A program made the translations under genes and the position numbers. A model generated the notes under the pieces. It did no database searches. It had not been told where the DNA came from and was given only the letters and a program-made list of their open reading frames with translations. From JADFJB01 sp964464595 (GTDB lineage: Bacteria > Zhuqueibacterota > JdFR-76 > DREG01): DNA of 17,021 nucleotides. The stretch covers positions 1-17,021 of the forward strand of contig CAYXGW010000126.1 of assembly GCA_964464595.1 (NCBI GenBank), given 5' to 3'. Positions 1-8,152 of the stretch are shown here, piece after piece; positions within the stretch are counted from its first letter, which is position 1, and each line of letters starts with the position of its first letter.

Positions 1-266
1 AATTAAACCTTTTTTTAAAACACTAATCTGTCGCACTTATTAATTGAAACTACTAGATAATAGAAATATTTGATTATAAAAAACATGTATTTTTGTTTTC
101 TAAACAATACTACCCCTCAATTTCCCTTGAATTAAAATCCTTTTACAATCAAATTTTAATTTCAAATTTATTCTCATAATTCTTTAATAGCGCGATTTGT
201 AGAATCTACACCAAAAACCTATCGTATCAAATAGTTAGGTATCTATTTCTTACAAAGGATATGTCA
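1..266. other. AT-rich leader region upstream of the export operon
   Basis: No gene is visible. The stretch is very AT-rich with many A and T runs and should hold the promoter of the following operon. A TAnnTTTG-type motif (TATTTTTG, about 87-94) resembles the Bacteroidota -7 box, but the nearest TTTG upstream is only about 15 nt away, shorter than the usual spacing, so the promoter is not assigned. A ribosome-binding sequence AAGGA is at 255-259. Confidence 0.4.
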
Positions 267-1010
267 ATGCGTAACTATTTTCTTTTGCTTTCGCTGTTTT
301 TTATGGGTCAAATTTCATTTGCACAAACAGCATTCGAGATCGTTAAAAAATCGGAAGATTTATTACGCGGCAAAACATCAGAGGGTAAATTTACTATGAC
401 CGTTGTAACGCCAGATTACACCCGAAAACTGGAGATGGATAGCTGGTGGGTTGGCAACGAAAAAGCGCTAATTGTTATCCGATCTCCCAAGCGAGAAGCC
501 GGCAACAAGACTCTCAAAATCGGAACCGAAATGTGGCAATTCCTAAAAAATACGGAAACCACCATTAAAATTCCACCTTCCATGATGCTGCAATCCTGGA
601 ACGGCTCAGATTTCACGAATGATGACCTGGTCAGAGAATCCAACCTTTACGAAGATTATGATCTGGAGCTTTTGGGGGAAGAAATCGTTGAGAATGAGAA
701 CTGCTGGAAAATTCAGATGACTCCAAATGAAGGTGTTGCGGTGGTCTGGGGTAACCTTTTTTATTGGGTGAGAAAAAGTGACAATTTACCTGCAAAAGTG
801 GATTTTTATGATGAAAAAGATAAACATATGAGATCAATACAATATACTGATTATAAAGTTTTAGGCGGCCGTAAAACCCCAACCCGGCATGTTATGGTTA
901 ATAAAGTAAAGGAAGGACACCGGACAGAATTTGTTGTTCATGACATTAAATTTGATATCAAGATCAGTGACCGTATTTTTTCATTTCGTGAACTGGAGCG
1001 TGGCAATTAA
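267..1010 (+). CDS. LolA-like outer membrane lipoprotein-sorting protein
   Basis: This is an exported periplasmic protein of about 247 residues in the LolA-like 'outer membrane lipoprotein-sorting protein' group, whose fold carries lipid or lipoprotein acyl chains across the periplasm. A signal peptide of about 20 residues ends in ISFAQ. The mature part has the expected pattern: an early VKKSEDLLRG helix, alternating strands, a GTEMWQFLKN segment, and a late YWVRKSDNLPAKVDFYDEKD segment. An ATG at 261 is also in frame, but AAGGA at 255-259 is only 1 nt from it and 7 nt from the ATG at 267, so the later start is preferred. The permease gene follows after 2 nt, which indicates co-transcription. 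The cargo is unknown. A role in moving lipid or lipoprotein from the adjacent ABC transporter to the outer membrane is inferred from fold and neighbours. Confidence 0.85.
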   Translation: MRNYFLLLSLFFMGQISFAQTAFEIVKKSEDLLRGKTSEGKFTMTVVTPDYTRKLEMDSWWVGNEKALIVIRSPKREAGNKTLKIGTEMWQFLKNTETTIKIPPSMMLQSWNGSDFTNDDLVRESNLYEDYDLELLGEEIVENENCWKIQMTPNEGVAVVWGNLFYWVRKSDNLPAKVDFYDEKDKHMRSIQYTDYKVLGGRKTPTRHVMVNKVKEGHRTEFVVHDIKFDIKISDRIFSFRELERGN

Positions 1011-1012
1011 CC

Positions 1013-2239
1013 ATGAATCTTCTGTTAAAACTGGCCTGGCGAAATTTATGGCGTAATAAACGGCGAACGATAATAACGATATGTGCAGTTGTATTTGCCG
1101 CGATGCTCGCTATTGCCATGCGGGGTATTCAAATTGGTACCTACCAAGCCAATATCAAACATGCAGTCAGTTTGTTCTCCGGCTATCTACAGGTACAAAA
1201 AGTTGGCTATTTAGACAATCCATCCTTACAAAAAAGTTTCCGCTTTGACGATAATTTACGAACCATTCTGGCCAACGAACAGCAGGTAACAGGGTTTACT
1301 CCTCGTGTAAATGCCCAAGGATTAATCAGCTATAAAGAGAACTCGATGGGCGCCTTGATCTTTGGCATTGTGCCAGATTCAGAGGCAAATGTTTCAATAT
1401 TTAAATCCAAATTAAACCAGGGCAGTTTTATCCAAACCGACAGCAGTTATTCGATTATTTTAGGGTACAAGCTGCTGCAAAACCTGAATGCGGAAATTGG
1501 CGATACCGTGGTCGTATTGGCCCAGGGTATAGATGGATCATTAGGAAATTTTAAGTATAATATTGCCGGGACAGTCAAAATCGGATCGCCGGAATTCGAT
1601 GGCACAGCCATTTTCATGGGACTTTCCGCATTGCAGGAATTGTTGGCTATGGAAGATCGTGTTAATTCTGTTGCAATTTCTTTGGTCAGTTTAGACCAGG
1701 TGGATGCATTTCAAAAAAAATTAAAAACATATTTACCTAAGGATTTCGACACTCCTTCCTGGCTAGAGATTATGCCGGATTTAAAGCAATCTATCGAATT
1801 GGATAACATTAGCGGTTTGATTTTTTTGTGGATTCTCATCGTTGTCGTGGCCTTCGGGATTTTAAACGCTGTTCTAATGTCTGTCACGGAACGCTTTAAC
1901 GAATTTGGTGTTGCACTCGCGATGGGAATGCGAAATTCTACACTCGTTATCCTGGTTTTAATCGAAAGCTTTATGATCGCTGTGATAGGCCTGATTATTG
2001 GGAATATAATAGCTCTCGGGATTAATTATTACATATTTTTAAATCCTATCGAGTTTAGCGGCGATTTTGCATTGATGTATGAAGAATATGGCTTCATACC
2101 TAAAATTTATTCGACTTTGAAACCGAGTGTATTTATCAACTCAACACTCAACTTGTTACTCATATCAATTGTTGCTAGTTTTTACCCGGCATTTAAAGTT
2201 TTCAAGTTAGAGCCTTTAAAAGGAATTAGATATACTTAG
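1013..2239 (+). CDS. FtsX/LolC-type ABC transporter permease (first copy)
   Basis: This 408-residue inner-membrane permease is of the LolC/E-MacB (FtsX-like) class. It has a short cytoplasmic start with LAWRNLWRNKRRT, typical of these permeases, a first membrane helix at about 18-38, a large periplasmic domain to about 265, and three membrane helices at about 267-290, 310-337 and 374-394. It ends in the usual FKLEPLKGIRYT tail. Such permeases transmit ATP-driven movement across the membrane rather than forming a classic channel. The start lies 2 nt after the LolA-like gene. The second permease and the ATPase follow, so a heterodimeric transporter is likely. Whether it handles lipoproteins, lipids or another envelope substrate cannot be told from sequence. 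Confidence 0.88.
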   Translation: MNLLLKLAWRNLWRNKRRTIITICAVVFAAMLAIAMRGIQIGTYQANIKHAVSLFSGYLQVQKVGYLDNPSLQKSFRFDDNLRTILANEQQVTGFTPRVNAQGLISYKENSMGALIFGIVPDSEANVSIFKSKLNQGSFIQTDSSYSIILGYKLLQNLNAEIGDTVVVLAQGIDGSLGNFKYNIAGTVKIGSPEFDGTAIFMGLSALQELLAMEDRVNSVAISLVSLDQVDAFQKKLKTYLPKDFDTPSWLEIMPDLKQSIELDNISGLIFLWILIVVVAFGILNAVLMSVTERFNEFGVALAMGMRNSTLVILVLIESFMIAVIGLIIGNIIALGINYYIFLNPIEFSGDFALMYEEYGFIPKIYSTLKPSVFINSTLNLLLISIVASFYPAFKVFKLEPLKGIRYT

Positions 2240-2271
2240 ATTGTTATAAAACTCTAAAAGACAAATAGATT

Positions 2272-2387
2272 TCATTCTGAACCTGCTTTAGCTGGTGAAG
2301 AATCTCTTGAGGATTGGATTACATCTAATTATGAACAATAAATTAAAGTCTAATATCAAAGATTCTTCGCTTAGCTCAGAATGACAT
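2272..2387. repeat. Imperfect inverted repeat between the two permease genes
   Basis: The left arm (about 2272-2306) reads TCATTCTGAACCTG and later GGTGAAGAATCT. The right arm (about 2358-2387), read on the other strand, gives TGTCATTCTGAGC and then GCGAAGAATCTTT. The arms match with a few small gaps and are separated by about 50 nt. The motif form (TCATTCTGAG with GAAGAATCT) is that of small dispersed palindromic elements seen in many bacterial genomes. It fills much of the 288-nt gap in an otherwise compact operon. Confidence 0.65.
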
Positions 2388-2527
2388 TTCAGTGCGTTTT
2401 TAATTTAAACACCAAGAAATTCTCTCCGCCAACTGGTGGATTAGAATCACAATTATAAAAAGTAAATAAAATTAAAAAGAAATGAATTTAGAATTTAAAC
2501 CATAAGACTACAAAATCAAAACATCAA

Positions 2528-3742
2528 ATGTTATTCAAAATAGCCTGGCGAAACATATGGAGAAATAAAAGACGATCGATCATAGTCCTGATTTCGATTA
2601 TGATCGGTGTTATTGCTGTCATCCTATCCGATACGTTGTCGATTGGATTTATGCAGCAAATATTGGATAACCAAATTGGCTCCCACGTTTCTCATATCCA
2701 GATCCACAAAAATGGCTTCAATGATAATAAAATTATTCAAAATTATATTCCGAATGAGCGGTCAATTGAAGCCAAATTAATTGCTAATCCCCAAGTAAAA
2801 TATTATAGCAAAAGAGTTATTAGCATGGGTTTGATGAGCAGTGCATACAATTCAGCTGGCGTGATGATTGTCGGTATTATTCCCAATGATGAACAAAAAA
2901 TTACAAAGATTAAAGAATCTATTATCGAGGGTGTCTATCTCAGCGGTAAGTTTAATGAGATTGTGATGGGTAAAAAATTAGCGGAAAAACTGGACGTTGA
3001 GCTGGGAGATAAAGTCGTTGGAATGGCGTCTTCTTTGGATGGAAGAATCGGTTCGGATGCATTCCGAATTGTTGGATTGTATAAAACCTTTAGCTCCCAA
3101 TTTGATCAATTTTCGATCTATATTTCATTGCAAAATGCACAAGAAATGCTGGGATTAACGGGTAAGATTTCTGAAATTGCCATCATATCAGATGATCTAA
3201 ACCAAGTGCCCAACCTGGATGAGGCTATTACGGCAAAACTTGATGAAAATTATGAAGTGCTTACATATGCAGAACTACTGCCATTATCGGTTATGCAAAT
3301 AGATCTCTATAAACAATCCATGTTTATTTTTTATGCAATCATTGGTCTGGCATTAATTTTTGGCATCATCAATACCATGCTGATGTCGGTATTTGAAAGA
3401 ATTCAAGAATTTGGTGTTTTGATGGCCATCGGTATGCGTAGTCGTAAATTGTTTTCGATGATAATAATGGAATCGCTATTATTGGGTGTGTTTGGAACAT
3501 TGATCGGGTTTACGGTAGGAATGAGTCTTTATTTTTGGTTGGCAGATGTCGGAATCGATCTAAGTTTATTTTCCGAAGGTCTAAATTCTTTTGGATCCGG
3601 AGTTATTCTCTATCCGGTTCTCACCATTAATAGTGTTATCAATTCATTGGTAGTGATCCCAATATTTTCTGTGATTGGCGCATTGTATCCGGCTATTAAA
3701 GCAGCCAGGCTCGATCCAGTTCAGGCAATTCGATATGTGTAG
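2528..3742 (+). CDS. FtsX/LolC-type ABC transporter permease (second copy)
   Basis: This 404-residue permease has the same architecture as the upstream one: IAWRNIWRNKRRS start, first membrane helix at about 17-37, a periplasmic domain containing a GVMIVGIIPNDE segment, three C-terminal membrane helices, and the tail RLDPVQAIRYV. The two are clearly paralogous but well diverged (for example GIVPDSEAN against GIIPNDEQK). This suggests a LolC/LolE-like heterodimer rather than a recent duplication. The start is taken at the ATG directly before the conserved LFKIAWRN segment. There is no strong Shine-Dalgarno sequence. A 288-nt gap carrying a palindromic repeat separates it from the first permease, and a 117-nt gap with a related repeat separates it from the ATPase. 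Confidence 0.88.
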   Translation: MLFKIAWRNIWRNKRRSIIVLISIMIGVIAVILSDTLSIGFMQQILDNQIGSHVSHIQIHKNGFNDNKIIQNYIPNERSIEAKLIANPQVKYYSKRVISMGLMSSAYNSAGVMIVGIIPNDEQKITKIKESIIEGVYLSGKFNEIVMGKKLAEKLDVELGDKVVGMASSLDGRIGSDAFRIVGLYKTFSSQFDQFSIYISLQNAQEMLGLTGKISEIAIISDDLNQVPNLDEAITAKLDENYEVLTYAELLPLSVMQIDLYKQSMFIFYAIIGLALIFGIINTMLMSVFERIQEFGVLMAIGMRSRKLFSMIIMESLLLGVFGTLIGFTVGMSLYFWLADVGIDLSLFSEGLNSFGSGVILYPVLTINSVINSLVVIPIFSVIGALYPAIKAARLDPVQAIRYV

Positions 3743-3760
3743 TGATTTCATTTTCAAATC

Positions 3761-3839
3761 CGTGTCTTCGCGATGAGAGAAGCGACGTGCGATCTCATAC
3801 CACATAAAAGGAGATTGCTTCGTCACTAGCAATGACACA
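3761..3839. repeat. Imperfect inverted repeat between permease and ATPase genes
   Basis: The left arm (3761-3796) begins GTGTCTTCGCGATGAG, continues AGAAGCGACG and ends GCGATCTC. The right arm (3811-3838), on the opposite strand, reads GTGTCATTGCTAGTGACGAA followed by GCAATCTC. The arms pair imperfectly around a 14-nt loop. It is the same general type as the repeat at 2272-2387 (GTCATTNNGAG followed by GAAGNAATCT). It occupies nearly all of the 117-nt gap. Confidence 0.6.
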
Positions 3840-3859
3840 GGACAAAGTCAAGAATAAAT

Positions 3860-4555
3860 ATGGAACCAAAAATGTCAGTCATAAAAACAGAAAATGTGGA
3901 AAAAATATACAAGGACAATGGTGTACCGGTTCATGCGTTGCGAGGAGTAACCCTGGACATAAAAAAAGGTGAGTACGTTGTGATTGCCGGACCATCAGGA
4001 TCTGGAAAAACAACATTATTGAACCTAATGGGTGGTCTCGATAAACCTACCAATGGAAAGGTATTTATTGAGGGTGAGGACATTAGTCAAAAGTCAAGGA
4101 ATGAACTAGGGGATCTTCGATTGCATAAACTGGGATTTGTTTTCCAGGCTTACAATTTGATGCCTGTACTTACAGCGTTGGAAAATATTGAATTTACCAT
4201 GATGCTGCTTGGAATTTCGGAAAAAGAAAGACATGGTATGGCCATGGAAGCACTGGGAGATTTGGGGATAGGAGAACTAGCGCATAAATTACCCAATGAA
4301 ATGAGTGGTGGCCAACAACAGCGGGTTGCGGTGGCAAGGGCGATAGTGAATAATCCGTCGATTATTCTTGCGGACGAACCCACTGCAAACCTGGATTCCA
4401 AAACCGGTAATGTTCTTCTCGAATTAATGGGCAAAATGAATCAAGATAAGCAGATCACTTTTATTTTCTCTTCGCATGCCAAGCAAGTTATAGATCGCGC
4501 CAAAAGATTGGTTACACTCATTGATGGCCTCATAGACCAGGATCAAATAATGTAA
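3860..4555 (+). CDS. LolD/MacB-type ABC transporter ATP-binding protein
   Basis: This 231-residue ATPase of the LolD/MacB/FtsE type powers the two FtsX-like permeases. All motifs are intact: Walker A GPSGSGKTT (44-52), Q-loop Q96 in FVFQAYNL, signature MSGGQ (148-152), Walker B ILADE (169-173), and switch histidine H206 in FSSHAKQV. Its length is that of a stand-alone ATPase subunit. The ATG at 3860 is used here. An in-frame ATG at 3872 begins the conserved SVIKTENVEKIY segment equally well, and neither has a clear ribosome-binding site. The gene is followed by the beta-barrel gene after 46 nt. Confidence 0.92.
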   Translation: MEPKMSVIKTENVEKIYKDNGVPVHALRGVTLDIKKGEYVVIAGPSGSGKTTLLNLMGGLDKPTNGKVFIEGEDISQKSRNELGDLRLHKLGFVFQAYNLMPVLTALENIEFTMMLLGISEKERHGMAMEALGDLGIGELAHKLPNEMSGGQQQRVAVARAIVNNPSIILADEPTANLDSKTGNVLLELMGKMNQDKQITFIFSSHAKQVIDRAKRLVTLIDGLIDQDQIM

Positions 4556-4573
4556 CTCAACATTTATGTTGAG
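4556..4573 (+). other. Short hairpin directly after the ATPase stop codon
   Basis: CTCAACA (4556-4562) and TGTTGAG (4567-4573) form a perfect 7-bp stem around a TTTA loop, starting at the base after the TAA. No T-tract follows; AAAGGAG comes next. It may protect the upstream message or tune expression of the barrel gene. A standard intrinsic terminator is not supported. Confidence 0.4.
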
Positions 4574-4601
4574 AAAGGAGTGGTGAGCAGGAATCTACAT
4601 T

Positions 4602-5753
4602 ATGAAACCCACAGCATTTAGAATTCTACTCAGCATTTTATTATTGCCCGTTTGTGGCTTCACCCAAATTCAATTCAATTTTTCCGGCTATATAATCGAT
4701 TTACCGGTTTACCAGAGAAATAATCAAAACATCTCACAGCTTTTTCAGTTTGATCGGGATCAACAATTCAATATAACCCGTTTACGGCTGAGACCAACTA
4801 TCGAATTTAATTCGGAATCCAGGCTTTCGATAGAATACGAGGTGACAACATTTTACCAGTCGCAATTATCGTTTTCGCAAGTTGCATTACCCCGGGCAAA
4901 GCGACAACTATTCGATCTAAACTGGACTCTACTGGACGAACGGCACTGGAGCAGCCAGCATTTTATCGATCGCTTTTATTATCGCCAGGAATTTGATTTT
5001 GGTCAAATAACTGTTGGTCGTCAACGAATTGCCTGGGGCAGTGGCAGAATTTGGAATCCTACCGATTTATTTAACCCTATCAATCCTGCAAATTTTGCGA
5101 AGATCGAAAAAGACGGAGCCGATTTAGTTACCGGCAAATTTTATCTTGGTGATTTTACCGATTTGACTTTGGTCTTTAATCCCCAGGAAGAGAATCCGAG
5201 TAATGCCGGTGTCCGTTTTCGCAGCAATTTGCATAAATACGATTTTTCAATTGTATCCGGTATTTTTGATGAAAGAATCATTATGGGTGGAGATTTTGCC
5301 GGAAACCTTTTTAAAGCCGGGTTTCGCGGCGAGGCCATTATTTCCGGAAAAAAGGATGATTTTAGTTCTAATTTTACCCGCTATATCCTTGGGCTGGATT
5401 ATCAATTTACAACCAGGTTGTATACTTTAATGGAATACCAATTCAATGGCGAGGGTTCAAAAGATAAACGGAAATATAATCTGCTAAAACTATTGCAGGG
5501 TGAAATTCTGAATGTGGCAAAAAATTACCTCTTTTTCAGCGCTAATTATTTGCTCCATCCGTTGGTCTCTTCGTCTTTGTCAATAAACCTTAACCTGGAT
5601 GATAAAAGCGGTTACTTTCTCGGGATGATCAATTATTCGGTCGGCCAAAACACCTATCTCGGGCTTGGCGGTCAATTTTTCTTTGGCGACAACCTGGATG
5701 AATACTGGTATTTTCCTAATAGCGGCTTTTTGAAGGTGGAATTTTATTTTTGA
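4602..5753 (+). CDS. Outer-membrane beta-barrel protein of the export operon
   Basis: This 383-residue protein has a signal peptide of about 22 residues ending in CGFTQ and a C-terminus ending FLKVEFYF, the terminal aromatic strand used by barrel-assembly machinery. The body is a series of alternating strands (for example FNITRLRLRPTIEF and YYRQEFDFGQITVGRQRI). The segment RQRIAWGSGRIWNPTDLFNP recalls porin-like families such as DUF1302, where a similar 'GRQ..WG...P.D..NP' signature occurs. That assignment is a suggestion only. An AGGAG at 4576-4580 is 21 nt upstream of the ATG, too far for an ideal site. Its position as last gene suggests an outer-membrane partner of the LolA-like protein and the ABC transporter. 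Confidence 0.75.
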   Translation: MKPTAFRILLSILLLPVCGFTQIQFNFSGYIIDLPVYQRNNQNISQLFQFDRDQQFNITRLRLRPTIEFNSESRLSIEYEVTTFYQSQLSFSQVALPRAKRQLFDLNWTLLDERHWSSQHFIDRFYYRQEFDFGQITVGRQRIAWGSGRIWNPTDLFNPINPANFAKIEKDGADLVTGKFYLGDFTDLTLVFNPQEENPSNAGVRFRSNLHKYDFSIVSGIFDERIIMGGDFAGNLFKAGFRGEAIISGKKDDFSSNFTRYILGLDYQFTTRLYTLMEYQFNGEGSKDKRKYNLLKLLQGEILNVAKNYLFFSANYLLHPLVSSSLSINLNLDDKSGYFLGMINYSVGQNTYLGLGGQFFFGDNLDEYWYFPNSGFLKVEFYF

Positions 5754-5817
5754 TGGAAGTTCTATGGTTAATGTAATAGAGATTAATCCACACGAATATT
5801 AATTGTAGGTTGAGATT

Positions 5818-6084
5818 ATGGAAATTAACAAAAAAGATTTTGTAAAAGCTAAGGTAAACAAAAAAATTACTCCAGGTGAAATGTTAAAAACTCTTAGAGA
5901 ATTGCAAGAATTCAACCAAAAGGAATTGGCTGAAATAACTGCAATACCTCAATCTAATATTTCTGCAATGGAAACTAACACGAGAAATATAGGTGGAGAA
6001 CGTGCTATAATATTGGCTCAAGCTTTAAAAGTACATCCTACAGTAATTATGTTTCCTGATTTTGATATTGCCAAGGTTGCTTAA
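5818..6084 (+). CDS. XRE/HigA-like helix-turn-helix regulator, orphan
   Basis: This small 88-residue protein has a helix-turn-helix of the XRE type at about 20-75: TPGEMLKTLRELQEFNQKEL, then AEITAIPQSNISAMETN, then GGERAIILAQALKVHP. The extra N-terminal 18 residues and overall size fit HigA-type antitoxins better than phage repressors. No toxin gene lies beside it: the 64 nt upstream hold only a 12-codon ORF (5764-5802, ending INPHEY) and the next gene is DUF1223. The codons are much more AT-rich than those of the neighbours, which suggests recent acquisition. It is either an orphan antitoxin or a free-standing regulator. Confidence 0.75.
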   Translation: MEINKKDFVKAKVNKKITPGEMLKTLRELQEFNQKELAEITAIPQSNISAMETNTRNIGGERAIILAQALKVHPTVIMFPDFDIAKVA

Positions 6085-6106
6085 CCGTTAATTAGGTATT
6101 CTAAAA

Positions 6107-6881
6107 ATGAGTCACATTTTAATCTCCCTTTTTCCCATTACCGTATTATTTTTAGCCAATGTCTCATTCGCCCAACCTAACTCAAAAAATTCCGGCAAAA
6201 CCAATCCGCAACATTTTGCCGTTGTCGAATTATTTACTTCGGAAAGGATGCTCCAGTTGTCCTCCTGCTGATAAGCTGCTGGCAGAACTTGTTGAAAACG
6301 AAAAAGAAAAAAGTAGAAATATATTCCCCATTTCCTTCCACGTCGATTATTGGAATTATATTGGTTGGACCGATCCATTCAGCGATCCGGCCTATTCAGA
6401 CCGACAGAGAAAATACGCAGCGGCTTTTCGTACCGCAAGAATTTATACTCCACAAATGATCGTGAATGGAAAGGTTGATTTCGTTGGTTCTGACAGGGGA
6501 ACTGCAAAGGAAAGAATTGAAGATGCCTTGCGGCAACCTGCCCGGGTAAAATTATATTTAGATCCTGAATTAAGTGAAGATCGAAAGGAATTATCCATTG
6601 AATATAAAGCGAACGGTTTCGGCGCCAACCAGGTTCTGAATATTGCAATTGTCGAACGCGGTTTATCAAGCCAGGTTACGAAAGGCGAGAATAGAAACAG
6701 GACGCTTTATCATGAGAATGTGGTACGGAAGTTTGTTACAGTAAAAATCTCCAATTCAGGAAATGATGTTGTAAAGATTAAAATCCCCGAAAATATTAAG
6801 ATTGAAAAATCCTCAATTGTTGCATTTATACAAAATCAAAAAACCATGGAAATTCTAGGGGCAGCGAGTTTGGATCTTTAA
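6107..6881 (+). pseudogene. DUF1223 thioredoxin-fold secreted protein, frameshifted
   Basis: DUF1223 proteins are exported, thioredoxin-like proteins of about 240 residues. Here the true start is the ATG at 6107, giving a signal peptide MSHILISLFPITVLFLANVS ending in FAQ, then HFAVVELFTSE. The conserved continuation GCSSCPPADKLLAELVEN is in the next frame, entered at GGA 6246-6248. One extra A in the run 6243-6245 explains the shift; without the shift translation stops at 6269-6271. Downstream the frame is open and well conserved (SFHVDYWNYIGWTDPFSDPA, YTPQMIVNGKVDFVGSD) to the stop. The ATG at 6159 in the second frame gives residues that do not fit the family. It is a recent one-base lesion, a base-call error, or much less likely a recoding site. 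The break is immediately before the CxxC motif. Confidence 0.85.
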
Positions 6882-6994
6882 AAAATTCGCACTAAGAATC
6901 ATAATTCCTTTACTTTTCTGACTGTCCAAACTGAGCCCAAAAGCATGGTTGCGCAGTTGTATAAACTACCCAAAACTATATTCCTTAAATTGGT

Positions 6995-8152
6995 TCAATG
7001 AGACTTCTTGCTTGGAATAAGATGAGCCAATACTTTAATATTTGCTTTGTATTTATCCTGGTTTTTGATCAGTAATTCCAATTGTTCTAACTCTTTTAAA
7101 TCACGGTCAATTGTCCTTAGCGACAAGTTTGCATAGTCTTTTGCAATTTTGGGGGTCAATAATATAATCTCATTAAGTGTAAATTCTTTTTCTGTGTTCA
7201 ATTTTAACATTAAATTTCTTCTACGTTTGAAAACTTTTTTATTTGCATATTTCTGATCTGCAAAACGGTCATATATAAACTTTTGCCATGATATATTAAA
7301 CAAGCTATCACGGATAACTTCAAAAGTCTGTTGAAGTCCATCACGGTAACCTTGCACAGCATATGCAATAAATTCAGTTAAGTCTTTCTTTCTTTTTGCA
7401 TTTTCAAATTGCCTGTAGTACTCAGGCCGTGTATCATTATAAAAATTTGATAAGATATGCGAAGTTATAATCGGCGCTCCAGAGCGCAAAAGAATATAAA
7501 ATTCAGCTAATCTACCAGTTCTACCGTTACCATCACCGAAAGGGTGGATAAATTCTATATAAATGTGAGTTACAATTGCCTTGATTATTGAATTAAAAAA
7601 CTCGAGACCCCTTTCAAATTTAAAGTCTTTTCTAAGCCAATCACAAAATATTTCCACTAGTGTTTTGACATCTTCATGGTCAGGGGTACGATAAGTACCT
7701 ACAATTCTATTATCAGTTCGAAATTTACCCGGGATTGCTTCAAAATGCTTACCAAGTTTCTGTCCTATTGCTTTGTGAAATTGTTGCAATAATTTCTGGG
7801 ATATTAGACTTGATTTATTATGAAATACAACATCTTCGATAATATTGTTGAAAGCAGCGATAATATTTATTACTTCGATTTCCTGATATTCTTTACTTGG
7901 TGGTAAATGTTTACCTTTCTGAATGTTCTCAACGTCCTGCTCTGTTAAAGTATTCCCTTCTATTGCAGTGGTTGCTATTGCGCCCTTTACAAGAGACACG
8001 GATAATAGTTTTTTTTGATATTCAGGCTGCAACGGTAATGCTGAAATTGTCTTGATCAAATTGTCACATTGCCCAAGTTGAAAAGCTATTTCTTTGGTAA
8101 TTGCCCAATGTTTTTTAAACTTTATATGTGAATATTTTTCCGCAATATTCAT
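6995..8152 (-). CDS. Fic family AMP-transferase with N-terminal inhibitory helix
   Basis: This 385-residue Fic protein carries the full catalytic motif HPFGDGNGRTGR at 203-214. Fic enzymes with this motif usually transfer AMP to a target protein hydroxyl. Near the N-terminus TTAIEG (61-66) matches the [S/T]xxxE[G/N] inhibitory helix, with E65 expected to block ATP gamma-phosphate binding (class II, self-inhibited). Before the catalytic core is the usual GKFRTDNRIVGTYRTPDHED stretch. The C-terminal 90 residues (ILLTPKIAKDYANLSLRTID) look like a winged helix, as in the widespread Fic-plus-DNA-binding type. The ATG has a good GGAGG site 7 nt upstream on the minus strand. No antitoxin gene is next to it, as expected when inhibition is internal. 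Confidence 0.92.
   Translation of the reverse strand: MNIAEKYSHIKFKKHWAITKEIAFQLGQCDNLIKTISALPLQPEYQKKLLSVSLVKGAIATTAIEGNTLTEQDVENIQKGKHLPPSKEYQEIEVINIIAAFNNIIEDVVFHNKSSLISQKLLQQFHKAIGQKLGKHFEAIPGKFRTDNRIVGTYRTPDHEDVKTLVEIFCDWLRKDFKFERGLEFFNSIIKAIVTHIYIEFIHPFGDGNGRTGRLAEFYILLRSGAPIITSHILSNFYNDTRPEYYRQFENAKRKKDLTEFIAYAVQGYRDGLQQTFEVIRDSLFNISWQKFIYDRFADQKYANKKVFKRRRNLMLKLNTEKEFTLNEIILLTPKIAKDYANLSLRTIDRDLKELEQLELLIKNQDKYKANIKVLAHLIPSKKSH

Noticed and set aside
4150..4434. Minus-strand frame of 94 residues opposite the ABC ATPase
   Set aside because: It is a shadow of the conserved Walker and signature coding region.
5764..5802. Twelve-codon ORF before the XRE gene as a toxin gene
   Set aside because: It is far too short and has no recognisable motif; it is mentioned only as a possible remnant.
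6239..6250. Programmed ribosomal frameshift in the DUF1223 gene
   Set aside because: GAAAGG is not a strong slippery heptamer and I see no downstream structure. A one-base insertion is simpler.
6159..6881. DUF1223 starting at ATG 6159
   Set aside because: The first 28 residues do not resemble a signal peptide or the family. The other frame from 6107 has both.
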